The notes below the pieces were generated by a model that was not told where the DNA came from, ran no database searches, and saw nothing but the letters and a program-made list of their open reading frames with translations. Shown here one piece after another: positions 27,023-37,739 of a DNA stretch of 64,000 bases. The DNA comes from Halopseudomonas pachastrellae (lineage in GTDB: Bacteria > Pseudomonadota > Gammaproteobacteria > Pseudomonadales > Pseudomonadaceae). The DNA is taken from positions 62,001 to 126,000 of the forward strand of contig NZ_FOUD01000012.1 of assembly GCF_900114765.1 (NCBI RefSeq). The letters are read 5' to 3'. The translations under genes were made by a program, and so were the position numbers. Numbering within the stretch: position 1 is the first letter of the stretch; every line of letters starts with the position of its first letter.

Positions 27023-28595
27023 ACGCATAGACTCCCAGCGCCCGCGCATACTGCGCCTGTACAACCTCTATCGGGTGATTCTGGGCTTCGGCCTGACGCT
27101 ACTGACCAGCTCGGCCCTGCGCGAAGGTGTGCTGTCGGTCAGCGACGCCGACGTCTACGCCAAGGCCAGCTGGATCTACTTGTTCATCAACGTATTGATT
27201 GCGTTGTCGCTGCATCGCGGGCGGCGTGACCTCCACCTGTTTATCCTGGCGGTGCTGGATATCGGCATGCTGGGGGTGATCTTCTACGCAGCCGGCGGCA
27301 TTGGCAGCGGCTTCGGCAACCTGCTGATCATTCCGGTCGCCATCGGTAACGTGCTGCTGCACGGGCGAATCGGCCTGCTGTTGCCGGCGCTGGCCAGTCT
27401 GGTGCTAATCTACCTGACGTTCTTCCTCAGCCTGACCCATCCGTATATCGGCCAAAGCTACCTGCAGGCCGGGGTGCTCGGCGCCATCTACTTTGCCGTG
27501 GCCATGTTCGTGCAACGGGTCAGCCGGCGCCTGCACCTGTCCGAGATACTCGCACGCGAACAGGCCGCCAGCCTGGCCAGCATGGAGCAGCTCAACCAGT
27601 TGATCATCCAGCGCATGCGCACCGGTATTCTGGTGGTTTCGGACGATCAGCGCGTGGTTACCAGCAACGAAGCTTGCGCCCAGATGCTCGGCCGCGAGCT
27701 GCCTACCGGCTCCAAGCTCGAACGCATTGCACCGGAGCTGGAACAGCGACTGCGCCAATGGCAACGCAACCCCTCAGTGCGCGGCACCTCGTTCCACAGC
27801 CACAGTGGCGGCGCCGAGTTGATGGCCAACTTCAAGCCGCTGGGCGAAAACAGCAAAGGCAGCATACTGGTCTTTCTGGACGACAACACTCAGGTAGCGC
27901 AGCAGGCCCAGCAGCTGAAACTGGCCTCCCTTGGACGCCTGACCGCGAGTATTGCCCACGAAATCCGTAACCCGCTGGGCGCCATCAGCCATGCCGCACA
28001 ACTGCTCAACGAGTCCGACCTGCTGTCGCGTCAGGACCTGCGCCTGACCGAGATCATCCAGCAACACTCCCAACGCATGAACCGGGTCATCGAGACCGTG
28101 CTGGAGCTCTCCCGGCGCCGCCCGAGCGAGCCGCAACTGCTGGACCTGGCGCTCTGGACATCGGCCTTTCTGCAGGATTTTCGCGCTGCACACCCGGCCA
28201 CTGACAGCATCGACTGCGAAATCGAGAAAGAAGGCATTCTGACCCGCATCGACCCCAATCAGCTGACCCAGGTGGTCAGCAATCTGTGCCAGAACGCCCT
28301 GCGCTACAGCGGCGAGCCCGGCACGCCCCGCACCATCTATCTGCGCTTGTACCTGCACCCTGACACGCAGCTACCGACGCTGGAGATCATCGATCACGGC
28401 CCCGGCGTTGCCAGCGAGCATGTCGGCCATATCTTCGAGCCCTTCTACACTACAGAGAACAGCGGTACCGGCCTCGGCCTGTACATCTCCCGCGAGCTGT
28501 GTGAAAGCAACCAGGCTCGCCTGGAGTGCGACAGCGTAGAACCGCATGGCTGCTGCATGCGCATCACCTTCGCGCATCCCAAACGACTGGTATGA
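27003..28595 (+). CDS. pilS: Two-component sensor histidine kinase PilS
   Basis: A 530-residue inner-membrane kinase that regulates pilin transcription through PilR. About six membrane helices fill residues 20-185, a PAS-like linker follows, and the kinase core has the phospho-acceptor His in TASIAHEIRNPLGAISHA (about residue 320), the N-box NLCQNALRYS and the G-boxes DHGPGVAS and GTGLGLYISREL. The start ATG at 27003 lies inside the preceding small gene; an upstream extension lacks homology. It is followed by pilR after 37 bases, and its expected target pilA lies 33 kb away in this window. Confidence 0.93.
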   Translation: MSTASTERIDSQRPRILRLYNLYRVILGFGLTLLTSSALREGVLSVSDADVYAKASWIYLFINVLIALSLHRGRRDLHLFILAVLDIGMLGVIFYAAGGIGSGFGNLLIIPVAIGNVLLHGRIGLLLPALASLVLIYLTFFLSLTHPYIGQSYLQAGVLGAIYFAVAMFVQRVSRRLHLSEILAREQAASLASMEQLNQLIIQRMRTGILVVSDDQRVVTSNEACAQMLGRELPTGSKLERIAPELEQRLRQWQRNPSVRGTSFHSHSGGAELMANFKPLGENSKGSILVFLDDNTQVAQQAQQLKLASLGRLTASIAHEIRNPLGAISHAAQLLNESDLLSRQDLRLTEIIQQHSQRMNRVIETVLELSRRRPSEPQLLDLALWTSAFLQDFRAAHPATDSIDCEIEKEGILTRIDPNQLTQVVSNLCQNALRYSGEPGTPRTIYLRLYLHPDTQLPTLEIIDHGPGVASEHVGHIFEPFYTTENSGTGLGLYISRELCESNQARLECDSVEPHGCCMRITFAHPKRLV

Positions 28596-28632
28596 TGGGC
28601 ATCCACGGACAGACAGGAGACAGGCCCGGCCC

Positions 28633-29979
28633 ATGACTCAACCCACGGTGCTGATCATTGACGATGAACCGGACATTCTCGAACTGCTCGAGATGACGCT
28701 GGGGCGCATGGACCTGCTGACCCGCCGCGCCAGCACGCTGGAGCAGGCGCTCGTACTGCTTGACGCAGAGTCCTTTGAGCTGTGCCTGACCGACATGCGT
28801 CTGCCTGACGGCGACGGCATGACCATCGTGCGCCATATCCAACAGCACTGCCCGGCTACCCCCGTGGCCATGATCACCGCCTTCGGCAGCCTGGACACCG
28901 CCATCAACGCGCTAAAAGCAGGCGCCTTTGACTTTTTGACCAAGCCGGTCGACCTCACCAGGCTGCGCGAACTGGTTGCTACAGCCCTGCGCCTCAACCA
29001 GCCAAAGCCGGACAGCCCCACTGACAGCGACGACGACCCGCTGCTGGGCATTTCGCCGCCCATCGAGCGCCTGCGAAGACAGATTGGCAAACTGGCACGC
29101 AGCCAAGCGCCGCTGTACATCAGCGGCGAGTCTGGCAGCGGCAAGGAACTGGTCGCCCGGCGCATCCACGCACTCAGCCCGCGGGCAGATCAGCCCTTTG
29201 TGCCGGTCAACTGCGGCGCCATTCCGTCCGAGCTGATGGAAAGCGAGTTTTTCGGCCACCGCAAGGGCAGCTTCACCGGCGCAGTAGCGGACAAGCCCGG
29301 CCTGTTTCAGGCGGCCAATCACGGCACCCTGTTCCTGGATGAGGTAGCAGACCTGCCCATGGCCATGCAGGTCAAGCTGCTGCGCGCCATTCAGGAAAAG
29401 GCCGTGCGGCCACTGGGCAGCCAGCGCGAAGAACCAATCGATGTGCGCCTGCTGAGCGCCACGCACAAGGACCTGGCCGCGGAAGTGGCGCAGGGGCATT
29501 TTCGCCAGGATCTGTTTTACCGCATCAATGTGATCGAGCTGCAGGTGCCACCACTGCGCGAGCGGCGCGAAGATCTGCCACTGTTGATCCGCCATATTCT
29601 TGCGCGTCTGGCCCAACGCAACGGTATGCCCGCGCCGCGCCTGACCGACAGCGCCATGGACCGCCTGCAGAGCTACCGCTTTCCCGGCAACGTACGGGAA
29701 CTGGAAAACGCGCTGGAGCGTGCCTTCACCCTGTGCGATGAACAACAGATCGATGCTGGTGATCTCTACCTGAGCCCGTGCACGGCAAGCCAGGGCGACG
29801 ACAGCCAGGACCTCAGCCAGATCGACCACTTGGAAGATTATCTGGACAATATCGAGCGCCAGGCCATCACCCAGGCACTGGAAGAAACCCGCTGGAACAA
29901 GACCGCCGCAGCGAAGCGGCTGGGTCTGACCTTCCGCTCGCTGCGTTATCGCCTGAAAAAGCTCGGGCTCGACGACTGA
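28633..29979 (+). CDS. pilR: Sigma-54-dependent response regulator PilR
   Basis: A 448-residue NtrC-type activator of pilA. The receiver domain has the phosphorylated Asp in LCLTDMRLPDGDG (about residue 54). The AAA+ domain has GESGSGKELVAR (Walker A, about 167), GSFTGA as the sigma-54 contact loop, and FLDEVADLP. A Fis-type helix-turn-helix (NKTAAAKRLGLTFRSLRYRL) ends the protein. GSFTGA instead of GAFTGA is the form I recall for PilR. Start ATG at 28633. A good sigma-54 promoter and a GTGAC dyad lie before pilA at 62.8 kb. Confidence 0.94.
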   Translation: MTQPTVLIIDDEPDILELLEMTLGRMDLLTRRASTLEQALVLLDAESFELCLTDMRLPDGDGMTIVRHIQQHCPATPVAMITAFGSLDTAINALKAGAFDFLTKPVDLTRLRELVATALRLNQPKPDSPTDSDDDPLLGISPPIERLRRQIGKLARSQAPLYISGESGSGKELVARRIHALSPRADQPFVPVNCGAIPSELMESEFFGHRKGSFTGAVADKPGLFQAANHGTLFLDEVADLPMAMQVKLLRAIQEKAVRPLGSQREEPIDVRLLSATHKDLAAEVAQGHFRQDLFYRINVIELQVPPLRERREDLPLLIRHILARLAQRNGMPAPRLTDSAMDRLQSYRFPGNVRELENALERAFTLCDEQQIDAGDLYLSPCTASQGDDSQDLSQIDHLEDYLDNIERQAITQALEETRWNKTAAAKRLGLTFRSLRYRLKKLGLDD

Positions 29980-29980
29980 A

Positions 29981-31081
29981 TCAGCCCTGGCGCAGACGGC
30001 CATCCGGCAGGTAAGGTGCCGGATCGATGGCCGGGGCACGCTCCAGCAGCAGATCAGCCAGCAGGCGGCATGATGCCGGCGCCAGCACCAGGCCATTGCG
30101 ATAGTGGCCCAGGTTCAGCCACAACCCCGGCAGCGCGGCGAGCGGCCCGATATAGGGCACGCCGTCGGGCGAGCCCGGTCGCAGGCCCGCCCACTGAGCG
30201 ACGGGTGCTTCTTGCGCCAGCGCAGGCAACAGGGCTTCTGCGCTCTGGCGCAGGGAGGCCAGCGCCTGCTCGGTGGTGGTCTTGTCGTAGCCGGCGTGTT
30301 CCAGCGTACTGCCAATCAGAATGTGCCCATCTCGCCGGGGAATGGCGTAGCGCCCCTCGGCCATCACCATCGACGGCAACCAGCCGGGCTCCATCCGATA
30401 CAACAGCATCTGCCCTTTCACCGGTTCAACCGGCAGCGTCAAGCCCTCGGCGGCCAACCAGTCCCCGCCCCAGGCGCCAGCACAGAGCACCACGGCATCG
30501 CCACTCACCACGCCGCCGGCGATCTGCACACCGGTGATCCGCTCTGCCTCTTGCTGCAGCCCCAACGCGGCGCAGTGCTCACGCAGCGCAAAGCCGTCAA
30601 ACTGCAGCAATCGTGCGCGCAGGGCTTTCATCAAGCGGGGGTTACGCACGTTCGCCAAGTCAGCCTGCCACAGGGCCCCGGCAAACCCCGGCGCCAGCTG
30701 CGGTACCTGACGATAGATAAACTGCTCGTCTACCTGCTGCAGCGGCCTGTCCTGTTGCGCTGCCCACTGCATCGCCTGGGCCTGCTCGTCCATGTCCAGC
30801 CACAGAAGCCCACAGGGCTGTACCTCGGGATCGATGCCGGTGTCCGCCAGCAGGTGCCGCGCCAGGGCGCCGTAATAGTCTTGCGACCAGCGCGCCAGCG
30901 CGCTGATGGGGGCACTGTAGCGCCAGGGGTAGAGTGGCGACACAATCCCGCCGCCCGCCCAGGACGCCTCTCGCCCCAGCTCGCCGCGCTCCAGCACAGT
31001 TACGCGACAACCCGCCTGCAATAACTCCAGCGCAGTCAGACAGCCCATGACGCCACCACCAACGATCACCACATCCCGCAT
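29981..31081 (-). CDS. thiO: FAD-dependent glycine/D-amino acid oxidase, ThiO-like
   Basis: A 366-residue DAO-family flavoprotein. The dinucleotide-binding motif VVIVGGGVMGCLTALELL is at the N-terminus and GLRPGSPDGVPYIG near the C-terminus. The family oxidises glycine to iminoglycine for thiazole synthesis, or D-amino acids. P. aeruginosa has a similar gene beside pilR (PA4548). Three in-frame ATGs lie close together (31114, 31087, 31081); AAGGGG is six bases before 31081 but touches 31087, so 31081 is preferred. It is convergent with pilR, one base apart. The exact substrate is uncertain. Confidence 0.8.
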   Translation of the reverse strand: MRDVVIVGGGVMGCLTALELLQAGCRVTVLERGELGREASWAGGGIVSPLYPWRYSAPISALARWSQDYYGALARHLLADTGIDPEVQPCGLLWLDMDEQAQAMQWAAQQDRPLQQVDEQFIYRQVPQLAPGFAGALWQADLANVRNPRLMKALRARLLQFDGFALREHCAALGLQQEAERITGVQIAGGVVSGDAVVLCAGAWGGDWLAAEGLTLPVEPVKGQMLLYRMEPGWLPSMVMAEGRYAIPRRDGHILIGSTLEHAGYDKTTTEQALASLRQSAEALLPALAQEAPVAQWAGLRPGSPDGVPYIGPLAALPGLWLNLGHYRNGLVLAPASCRLLADLLLERAPAIDPAPYLPDGRLRQG

Positions 31082-31524
31082 CCACATCCCCTTTTTTCCA
31101 GGTAAAACCGGCACCCTGCCCGGCGCACAAAAAACACAAAGTCTGTCCTGTTACCGGCATTTGCGACCAAAGTCGGTCATTGCGAGCGCTGCTTTGACCC
31201 AATGAAGGGCTGCAGCGCCTGTCACCCGAACAAAGAAACCGGTATGATACGCCTTCTCTGAACTACTCCAATGGCAGATCACCCTCCGTCCATTGAGCCC
31301 TGGCCGGCAATTCCACACGAAGTGCCAACCGCAACATCATCAGCCAACACTGATAACACATGCCCGGGCGTTCGGAGCTGACAGCACACATTGCTTGACG
31401 TGCTCTCGGCGCAGCCAAAAGCGTCAGCCGAGGACAAGCCCGTTTGCTAGCCGCCCCGACATTGGCCAGTATGATCACTGGAGAGCTCAGGCTCCTTGAT
31501 TTTTAGCAAAGAGGCGACAGGTAA
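31082..31524. other. Gene-free divergent region between thiO and mqo
   Basis: About 440 bases. Weak promoter-like words are present (TATGAT at about 31243 and again at about 31469, TTGACG at about 31394) but none form a convincing -35/-10 pair. Short frames across it have no family resemblance. It presumably holds both divergent promoters; no terminator or RNA gene was recognised. Confidence 0.4.
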
Positions 31525-33006
31525 ATGACGGCAACGAACGTGGATGTATTGCTGGTCGGTGGTGGTGTCATGAGCGCCACCCTGGGAATGTTGCTCAAAC
31601 AGCTGGATCCCGCCATGACCATTACCCTGGTCGAACGTCTGGATCACGTGGCCCATGAAAGCACCGACGGCTGGAACAACGCAGGCACCGGGCACGCCGG
31701 CTACTGCGAGCTGAACTATACTCCCGAAGACCAGAATGGCAATGTCACCATTGAGCGCGCGCTGGCAATCAACGCGTCCTTTGAAGTAACCCTGCAGTTC
31801 TGGAGCTACCTGGTAGAACAAGGCATCATCCAGAACCCCTCCGATTTCATCAATGCCACCGCGCACCAGAGCTTTGTCTGGGGCGAAAAGGACGTTGCCT
31901 TCCTGCGCAAGCGTCACGAGCTGCTGAGCAACCATCACCTGTTCGCCGAAATGAAGTTCAGCGAGTCTCCCGAGCAACTGCGCGAGTGGATGCCGCTGAT
32001 CATGTCCAGCCGCGACACCAATGTGCCCTTCGCCGCCACCCGCGTCGAACATGGCTCCGACGTCGACTTTGGCTCGCTCACCCGCCGCATGATTGCCCAC
32101 CTGGAGCAGCAGGACGGGTTTGATCTGCGTCTCAGCCACTCGGTCAAATCGCTGCGTAAGAGCAAGCGTGGCCATTGGCGCGTTGTCGTCGAGGACGAGA
32201 AGACCGGCAAGGATCTGGAGATCAACGCCAAGTTCGTATTCCTCGGCGCGGGCGGTGGCTCGCTGCCGCTGCTGCAAAAATCCAACATCGACGAAAGCCA
32301 GGGCTACGGCGGCTTTCCGGTCAGCGGCCAATGGCTGGTCTGCCAGGACCAGGACGTGGTCAAGCGCCACAGCTCCAAGGTCTACGGCAAGGCCCCGGTC
32401 GGCGCACCACCCATGTCCGTTCCGCACCTGGATACGCGCATCATCAACGGCAAGCCTGCGCTGCTGTTTGGCCCGTTCGCCGGCTTTACCACCAAGTTCC
32501 TCAAAAAAGGCTCGGTGTTTGACCTGTTCTCCTCGGTCAAACCCTACAACGTCGCCCCGATGATGGCAGTTGGTCGCGACAACATGGACCTGACCAAGTA
32601 CCTGATTGCCGAGTCGTTCCAGTCGCACAAGGACCGCGTTGCTTCTCTGCGCAACTTCTTCCCGGATGCACAGGAGAAGAACTGGAAACTGCAGAATGCC
32701 GGCATGCGCGTACAGATCATCAAAAAAGACGCCAAGGGCCACGGCAAGCTGGAGTTTGGTACCGAGATTGTCGCTGCCAAAGACGGCACCCTGGCCGCCC
32801 TGCTGGGCGCCTCCCCCGGCGCCTCGACTGCCGTACAGGCAATGATCGACGTGCTGGAGCGCTGCTTCAAGGATCGTATCGCCAGCCCGGAATGGCTGGC
32901 GCGCATGCGCGAGCTGGTGCCATCCTACGGTCAGTCGCTGGTCAATGACGGCGCCCTGCTCAAGCAGGTGCGTGAGCGCACGCTGAGCACCCTCAAGCTG
33001 CGCTGA
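31525..33006 (+). CDS. mqo: Malate:quinone oxidoreductase
   Basis: A 493-residue FAD-dependent peripheral membrane enzyme that oxidises malate to oxaloacetate and passes electrons to the quinone pool. The N-terminal VDVLLVGGGVMSATLGMLLK is the FAD-binding fold, followed by GWNNAGTGHAGYCELNYTPE, a strongly conserved Mqo stretch. GASPGASTAVQAMIDVLERC is near the end. Length is typical (490-500). ATG at 31525 follows AAAGAGG. Single gene, with a shared terminator hairpin facing the M48 gene. Confidence 0.95.
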   Translation: MTATNVDVLLVGGGVMSATLGMLLKQLDPAMTITLVERLDHVAHESTDGWNNAGTGHAGYCELNYTPEDQNGNVTIERALAINASFEVTLQFWSYLVEQGIIQNPSDFINATAHQSFVWGEKDVAFLRKRHELLSNHHLFAEMKFSESPEQLREWMPLIMSSRDTNVPFAATRVEHGSDVDFGSLTRRMIAHLEQQDGFDLRLSHSVKSLRKSKRGHWRVVVEDEKTGKDLEINAKFVFLGAGGGSLPLLQKSNIDESQGYGGFPVSGQWLVCQDQDVVKRHSSKVYGKAPVGAPPMSVPHLDTRIINGKPALLFGPFAGFTTKFLKKGSVFDLFSSVKPYNVAPMMAVGRDNMDLTKYLIAESFQSHKDRVASLRNFFPDAQEKNWKLQNAGMRVQIIKKDAKGHGKLEFGTEIVAAKDGTLAALLGASPGASTAVQAMIDVLERCFKDRIASPEWLARMRELVPSYGQSLVNDGALLKQVRERTLSTLKLR

Positions 33007-33024
33007 GGCGCGCCAAAGGAGGCA

Positions 33025-33065
33025 GAGTAAAGGGGGCTGCCGCGTCGCCCGCGCAGCCCCTACTC
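33025..33065. terminator. Hairpin between convergent mqo and M48 gene
   Basis: GGGGCTGC (33033-33040) pairs with GCAGCCCC (33053-33060), and GAGTA (33025-33029) with TACTC (33061-33065), around a 12-base loop. It includes the stop codon of the M48 gene. There is no strong T run, so efficiency is uncertain. Confidence 0.55.
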
Positions 33066-34118
33066 AGCTTCCTGAAAGCGCTCAATCCTCTCCGGGGTTG
33101 GCGGGTGGGTCGACAGGAAGCGACCCACAGAGCCGGCCTCATCCCCCTCGCGCGGCGGATCCAGCCGCTGCATGATGTCGACAAAGCGCGACGGCGAGAT
33201 GTGCCGTGCTCGCAACATGTCCAGCGCAAAGTCGTCCGCCTCCTCTTCCATGCCCCGCCGATAGGCCAGCGTTGCCAGCAAGGCCGGCACGCCCGTCACC
33301 AGGTCCGAGGCAGCCGACATATCGCCGGTCATCGAGGCCATGACAAACACCAGCAGCGAGCCCTGCACCAGATTGCGCATGCCGTGACGATGGACCGCGT
33401 GTCCCGCTTCATGCGCGAGCACCGCAACCAGCTCGTCGTCGTGCTGCGCCAGCTCAACCATTGCATCGGTGAACACCAGATGCCCGCCGGGCAAAGCAAA
33501 GGCATTGGCGCCCAACGCCGGTGCCGAGCGAAAATGCACTTTCAGGGTACGCTCAGGATACTGCCCGGTGAGCCACTGCAGGCTCGGCTGCATATGTACC
33601 AGCAGCGCCTGCTGCCGGGCCTCGGGCAACTCGCTTGGGTCGGCCCAGGTACGGTCGATGGCATCCAGCGCCTCACTGCCGGCCAACTCCTCCAGCGACT
33701 CCGGCAGCATACTGGCAATGCGGTCCGATGCCCAGGGCACGCCCCAAACCACGCCGCCGACCATCAACGCCACCGTCACCAGCAAGGACAGCACAATCAG
33801 TCGCGGGCTGATCTCCAGGCGATGCAGCCACAGCGTTCCGGCGGTTGACGAGCGCAGCGCCCGCACCAACGCCTGCACACCGGCAACATCGGTCGACTCA
33901 AGCGCTGCGCCCTCCCCCAGATGCAGGTAGCAACCGGCGCTGCCAACCTGCGTACCGAGGCGTACCTGCTCCGCTGCAAACTGTAGGCGCTCGCCGCCTT
34001 CCAGGTGCACTTCCAGCTGCCCCGCCTCGACACGCGCCTCGGCAGCACGGGCCTGACTGGAGCGGCCGTCGAAGTAACGGCCAGCAACGCGCCCCTCAGC
34101 CAAAGCCGAAGCCGACAT
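33060..34118 (-). CDS. M48 family zinc metallopeptidase, membrane-anchored
   Basis: A 352-residue peptidase. The zinc motif HEAGHAVHRHG is near residue 235, and the third ligand is in GMEEEADDFALD near 290. A membrane helix (LIVLSLLVTVALMVGGVVWG) lies near residue 110, and the first 90 residues form a small beta-rich domain. The family (BepA/YcaL/HtpX relatives) degrades misassembled membrane or envelope proteins. The start at 34118 (MSASALAEG) overlaps the 3' end of the DUF898 gene by 23 bases, so the two are probably coupled; an upstream start at 34193 would overlap far more. Confidence 0.85.
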   Translation of the reverse strand: MSASALAEGRVAGRYFDGRSSQARAAEARVEAGQLEVHLEGGERLQFAAEQVRLGTQVGSAGCYLHLGEGAALESTDVAGVQALVRALRSSTAGTLWLHRLEISPRLIVLSLLVTVALMVGGVVWGVPWASDRIASMLPESLEELAGSEALDAIDRTWADPSELPEARQQALLVHMQPSLQWLTGQYPERTLKVHFRSAPALGANAFALPGGHLVFTDAMVELAQHDDELVAVLAHEAGHAVHRHGMRNLVQGSLLVFVMASMTGDMSAASDLVTGVPALLATLAYRRGMEEEADDFALDMLRARHISPSRFVDIMQRLDPPREGDEAGSVGRFLSTHPPTPERIERFQEAE

Positions 34119-35379
34119 CAAAGGCGTCCCCCAGCTCCATGCCGACAGCCCCAGCGTGCTGCGCTTCACCGGCGATAAAGCCATCCAGATCACCAGCCAC
34201 TTCCATCTCCGAGCAGGATGCGCGGTAGCGGGCCATGCGCACCTTGGCCCAGGGCGTGAAAAAGCCCATGGTCAGCAGGATCAGCAGCGAGTTGGTGAAG
34301 AAGATCCAGACCATGCGCCGCTTGCCAAGGTTGGAAGCAAAACCGTGCTGCTCGAGCTGGATGCTGTTGATCACCAGATTGGTCAGCCCCGCCATGAAGT
34401 AACCAAACAGGGCCAGGTAAGCCGCCATGACAAAAACGGCCATGATCGGTTGGTACACCAGCGACAGCACACCACCGATAAGAAGCAGGCCGATAAACAC
34501 GCCCAGCATCTTGAGAAAGAACACATACACCTGCCCGACACTCAGGTTCAACGCAAAGGCGCTACGACCGTATCGCGCACCCTCGGTAAGAAACTGGTGC
34601 CAGCGCTGCACAGCCAGAGGTACCAGCAGCCCCAGCGTGAGGATCGCCGCCAACGGCCACAGGTAAACCACCTTGACCGCCTGCCAGTAGGTGCCAACAA
34701 AGTCGAAGCGAATATTGCGATAGGCGCTGTTGATCGCATGAAACTTGAGCGAACGCGTAATGATCCAGGGCACCAGCGGAATAAAGATCACCAGCAGCGC
34801 CATGGCCGCAATCGGGAAAAAGTTGGAAGCAATTGACCAGACGATAAAGGCTGCGACCGCCACCAGGCGCCCACGAAAGATCACCCAGGGGTCGGCCAGA
34901 TACTGAAAGCTCTGCTTCTCCAGCACGGTGTGGCCGTAGAAATACTGCAGGTTACGCACCTTGGCCCAGGGCGCGTAAAAGCCCAGCGTCACCACCATCA
35001 GCAGGATGTTGACGATCCAGATACCAAAGTACTCGCTGCCATTACCAGTAAACTGGAACGGCACCAGGCGACGCTGCGACGCGCCGGGGGCTGGCTGTTG
35101 AATTGGCGCCGCGGGCGGCGCCGGTGGTGCAGGCGGCGCAACCAGCGTGGCACCGTCGGGCAACACCTGAGTAATCAGACCCGCATCTGCCAGACGTTTC
35201 TGATAACGCTCGGCCATGGCTTGCGACAGGCCGGATTTAATCGTGACTGGCGTGCCATTGAGCAACCGATCGAGTTGCTTGCTGCCGAACCCCAGACGCT
35301 GCAGATTATCGCGCAGCTGCTGCTCATCAATAGCGGAGTCCCGCTCGCCCTTGCAACTTACCTTGAAAGTGTCTTGCAT
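34096..35379 (-). CDS. DUF898 (YjgN-like) multi-pass membrane protein with extra N-terminal domain
   Basis: A 427-residue inner-membrane protein. Residues 1-75 form a soluble module (FKVSCKGERDSAIDEQQL to KRLADAGLI) like the small domain found at the N-terminus of several gammaproteobacterial membrane proteins. A Pro/Ala-rich linker follows. The DUF898 part has about eight membrane helices and two copies of a similar motif, TLGFYAPWAKVRNLQYFYG and TMGFFTPWAKVRMARYRAS. The gene is directly upstream of, and overlaps, an M48 peptidase, suggesting a joint envelope function. Function of DUF898 is unknown. The start at 35379 is chosen because the domain begins there. Confidence 0.82.
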   Translation of the reverse strand: MQDTFKVSCKGERDSAIDEQQLRDNLQRLGFGSKQLDRLLNGTPVTIKSGLSQAMAERYQKRLADAGLITQVLPDGATLVAPPAPPAPPAAPIQQPAPGASQRRLVPFQFTGNGSEYFGIWIVNILLMVVTLGFYAPWAKVRNLQYFYGHTVLEKQSFQYLADPWVIFRGRLVAVAAFIVWSIASNFFPIAAMALLVIFIPLVPWIITRSLKFHAINSAYRNIRFDFVGTYWQAVKVVYLWPLAAILTLGLLVPLAVQRWHQFLTEGARYGRSAFALNLSVGQVYVFFLKMLGVFIGLLLIGGVLSLVYQPIMAVFVMAAYLALFGYFMAGLTNLVINSIQLEQHGFASNLGKRRMVWIFFTNSLLILLTMGFFTPWAKVRMARYRASCSEMEVAGDLDGFIAGEAQHAGAVGMELGDAFDVGFGFG

Positions 35380-35499
35380 CGCAGACCATCCCTTGCCGTT
35401 GTACATCCTGCCCACGTACCACTCGCCCGTGGCCAGACAGGGCGGCCATTCAATCAAGCCGCGCGATCGGGCGCAAGCATGCCGGGGCGCATATGTCGA

Positions 35500-36237
35500 C
35501 TATTGCCGCGTCACATCCATATCGACACCCTCATCCACCAGCGCGTCGAAGGCCTGGTCCAGCCGATTGACCAGCGCTCTGGCGTCTGACCGCTGACGTG
35601 ACACAAACAGGCGCATGGTCGGCTGATCAACCGTTACGTGCGGCAACGCCTGCATACCCAGCGAGTCCAGTGCTGCGGCCACCTGCCCGCGGTAATCCAG
35701 CAGGTAATCTCCGCGCCCGCGCAACAACATGCGAATAGCACCGGCATGCGAGCTACTGGCGCGCGTTTGCAACGCCAGCCTGGGGTCCTGCAGGGTTCGT
35801 GACACAGGCAGGCTATAGCTGTAGTTGGTGATCAGGATCAGCGTGCGCCCGCGCAAGCTATCGGGCCAACTGGGCACCGCTTCATCAGGGCGATAGTAGA
35901 GGTTGATCGGCAGCGCGCCGAAGCTGGACTGGGTCTGCAGCGTGTATGCTTCCAGATCCACCTGATTGTTCAGCCCCAGCCACAGATCCAGTTCGCCGGA
36001 CATCAGCCCCAGGCGCACCCGGGCCACGGGCAACAGCCGAATCTCGCTGGCGTATCCGGCGCGCTCCAGCAAACGCCGAATCACCCGCACCGCGTGGCCG
36101 TCAGCACGCCGATCGGCATCGTACTCGGCATAGTCGGGGTACGGTAGCATGGCCACCCGCAAGGGCGCCTGCGGTTCTGCCCAAGCCCGCGGCAGCCAGC
36201 ACAACGCAAGCAAAAACATGATTGCCAAATGCTTCAT
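35500..36237 (-). CDS. Periplasmic solute-binding protein, family 3-like
   Basis: A 245-residue protein with a signal peptide (MKHLAIMFLLALCWLPRAWA, cleaved before EPQAP). The mature part resembles SBP_bac_3 domains: LRVAMLPYPDY, a segment VRVIRRLLERAGY, and GELDLWLGLNN. No ABC permease is nearby, so it may be a stand-alone sensor-type or orphan binding protein of the kind common in Pseudomonas. The frame runs further upstream, but the signal peptide fixes the start at 36237. Ligand unknown. Confidence 0.75.
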   Translation of the reverse strand: MKHLAIMFLLALCWLPRAWAEPQAPLRVAMLPYPDYAEYDADRRADGHAVRVIRRLLERAGYASEIRLLPVARVRLGLMSGELDLWLGLNNQVDLEAYTLQTQSSFGALPINLYYRPDEAVPSWPDSLRGRTLILITNYSYSLPVSRTLQDPRLALQTRASSSHAGAIRMLLRGRGDYLLDYRGQVAAALDSLGMQALPHVTVDQPTMRLFVSRQRSDARALVNRLDQAFDALVDEGVDMDVTRQ

Positions 36238-36319
36238 GGCCAGTCTCTTGTTGTCACGCCGGCATCCATGCGCGCCCGGCGGTGTTGCCAGCATATAACC
36301 AAATGCCCCATTTTGAGAC

Positions 36320-36348
36320 AAAAAAAACCCACGATCATGATCGTGGGT
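36320..36348 (-). terminator. Intrinsic terminator of glyA
   Basis: A 22-base perfect palindrome (36327-36348, half-site ACCCACGATCA) is followed on the minus strand by seven T, about 20 bases after the glyA stop. On the plus strand it is followed by TTT, so it may work weakly in both directions. Confidence 0.88.
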
Positions 36349-36370
36349 TTTTACTGGAGCCCGTGCAGGT

Positions 36371-37624
<1,254 letters not shown>

Positions 37625-37739
37625 GTAACGGCCCCCTGCTAGGTCGTTCGGATGAAAAAGAGGCGGCATTTTAACGCAAGCCCCGCTCGCTGGCACTTGA
37701 AAAGCGCTCAGCTGCATACAAATTGCGCTCAACCGGCGT

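Noticed and set aside
31263-31499. Possible small genes on either strand between thiO and mqo
   Set aside because: Both short frames overlap each other, lack ribosome sites and show no family resemblance.
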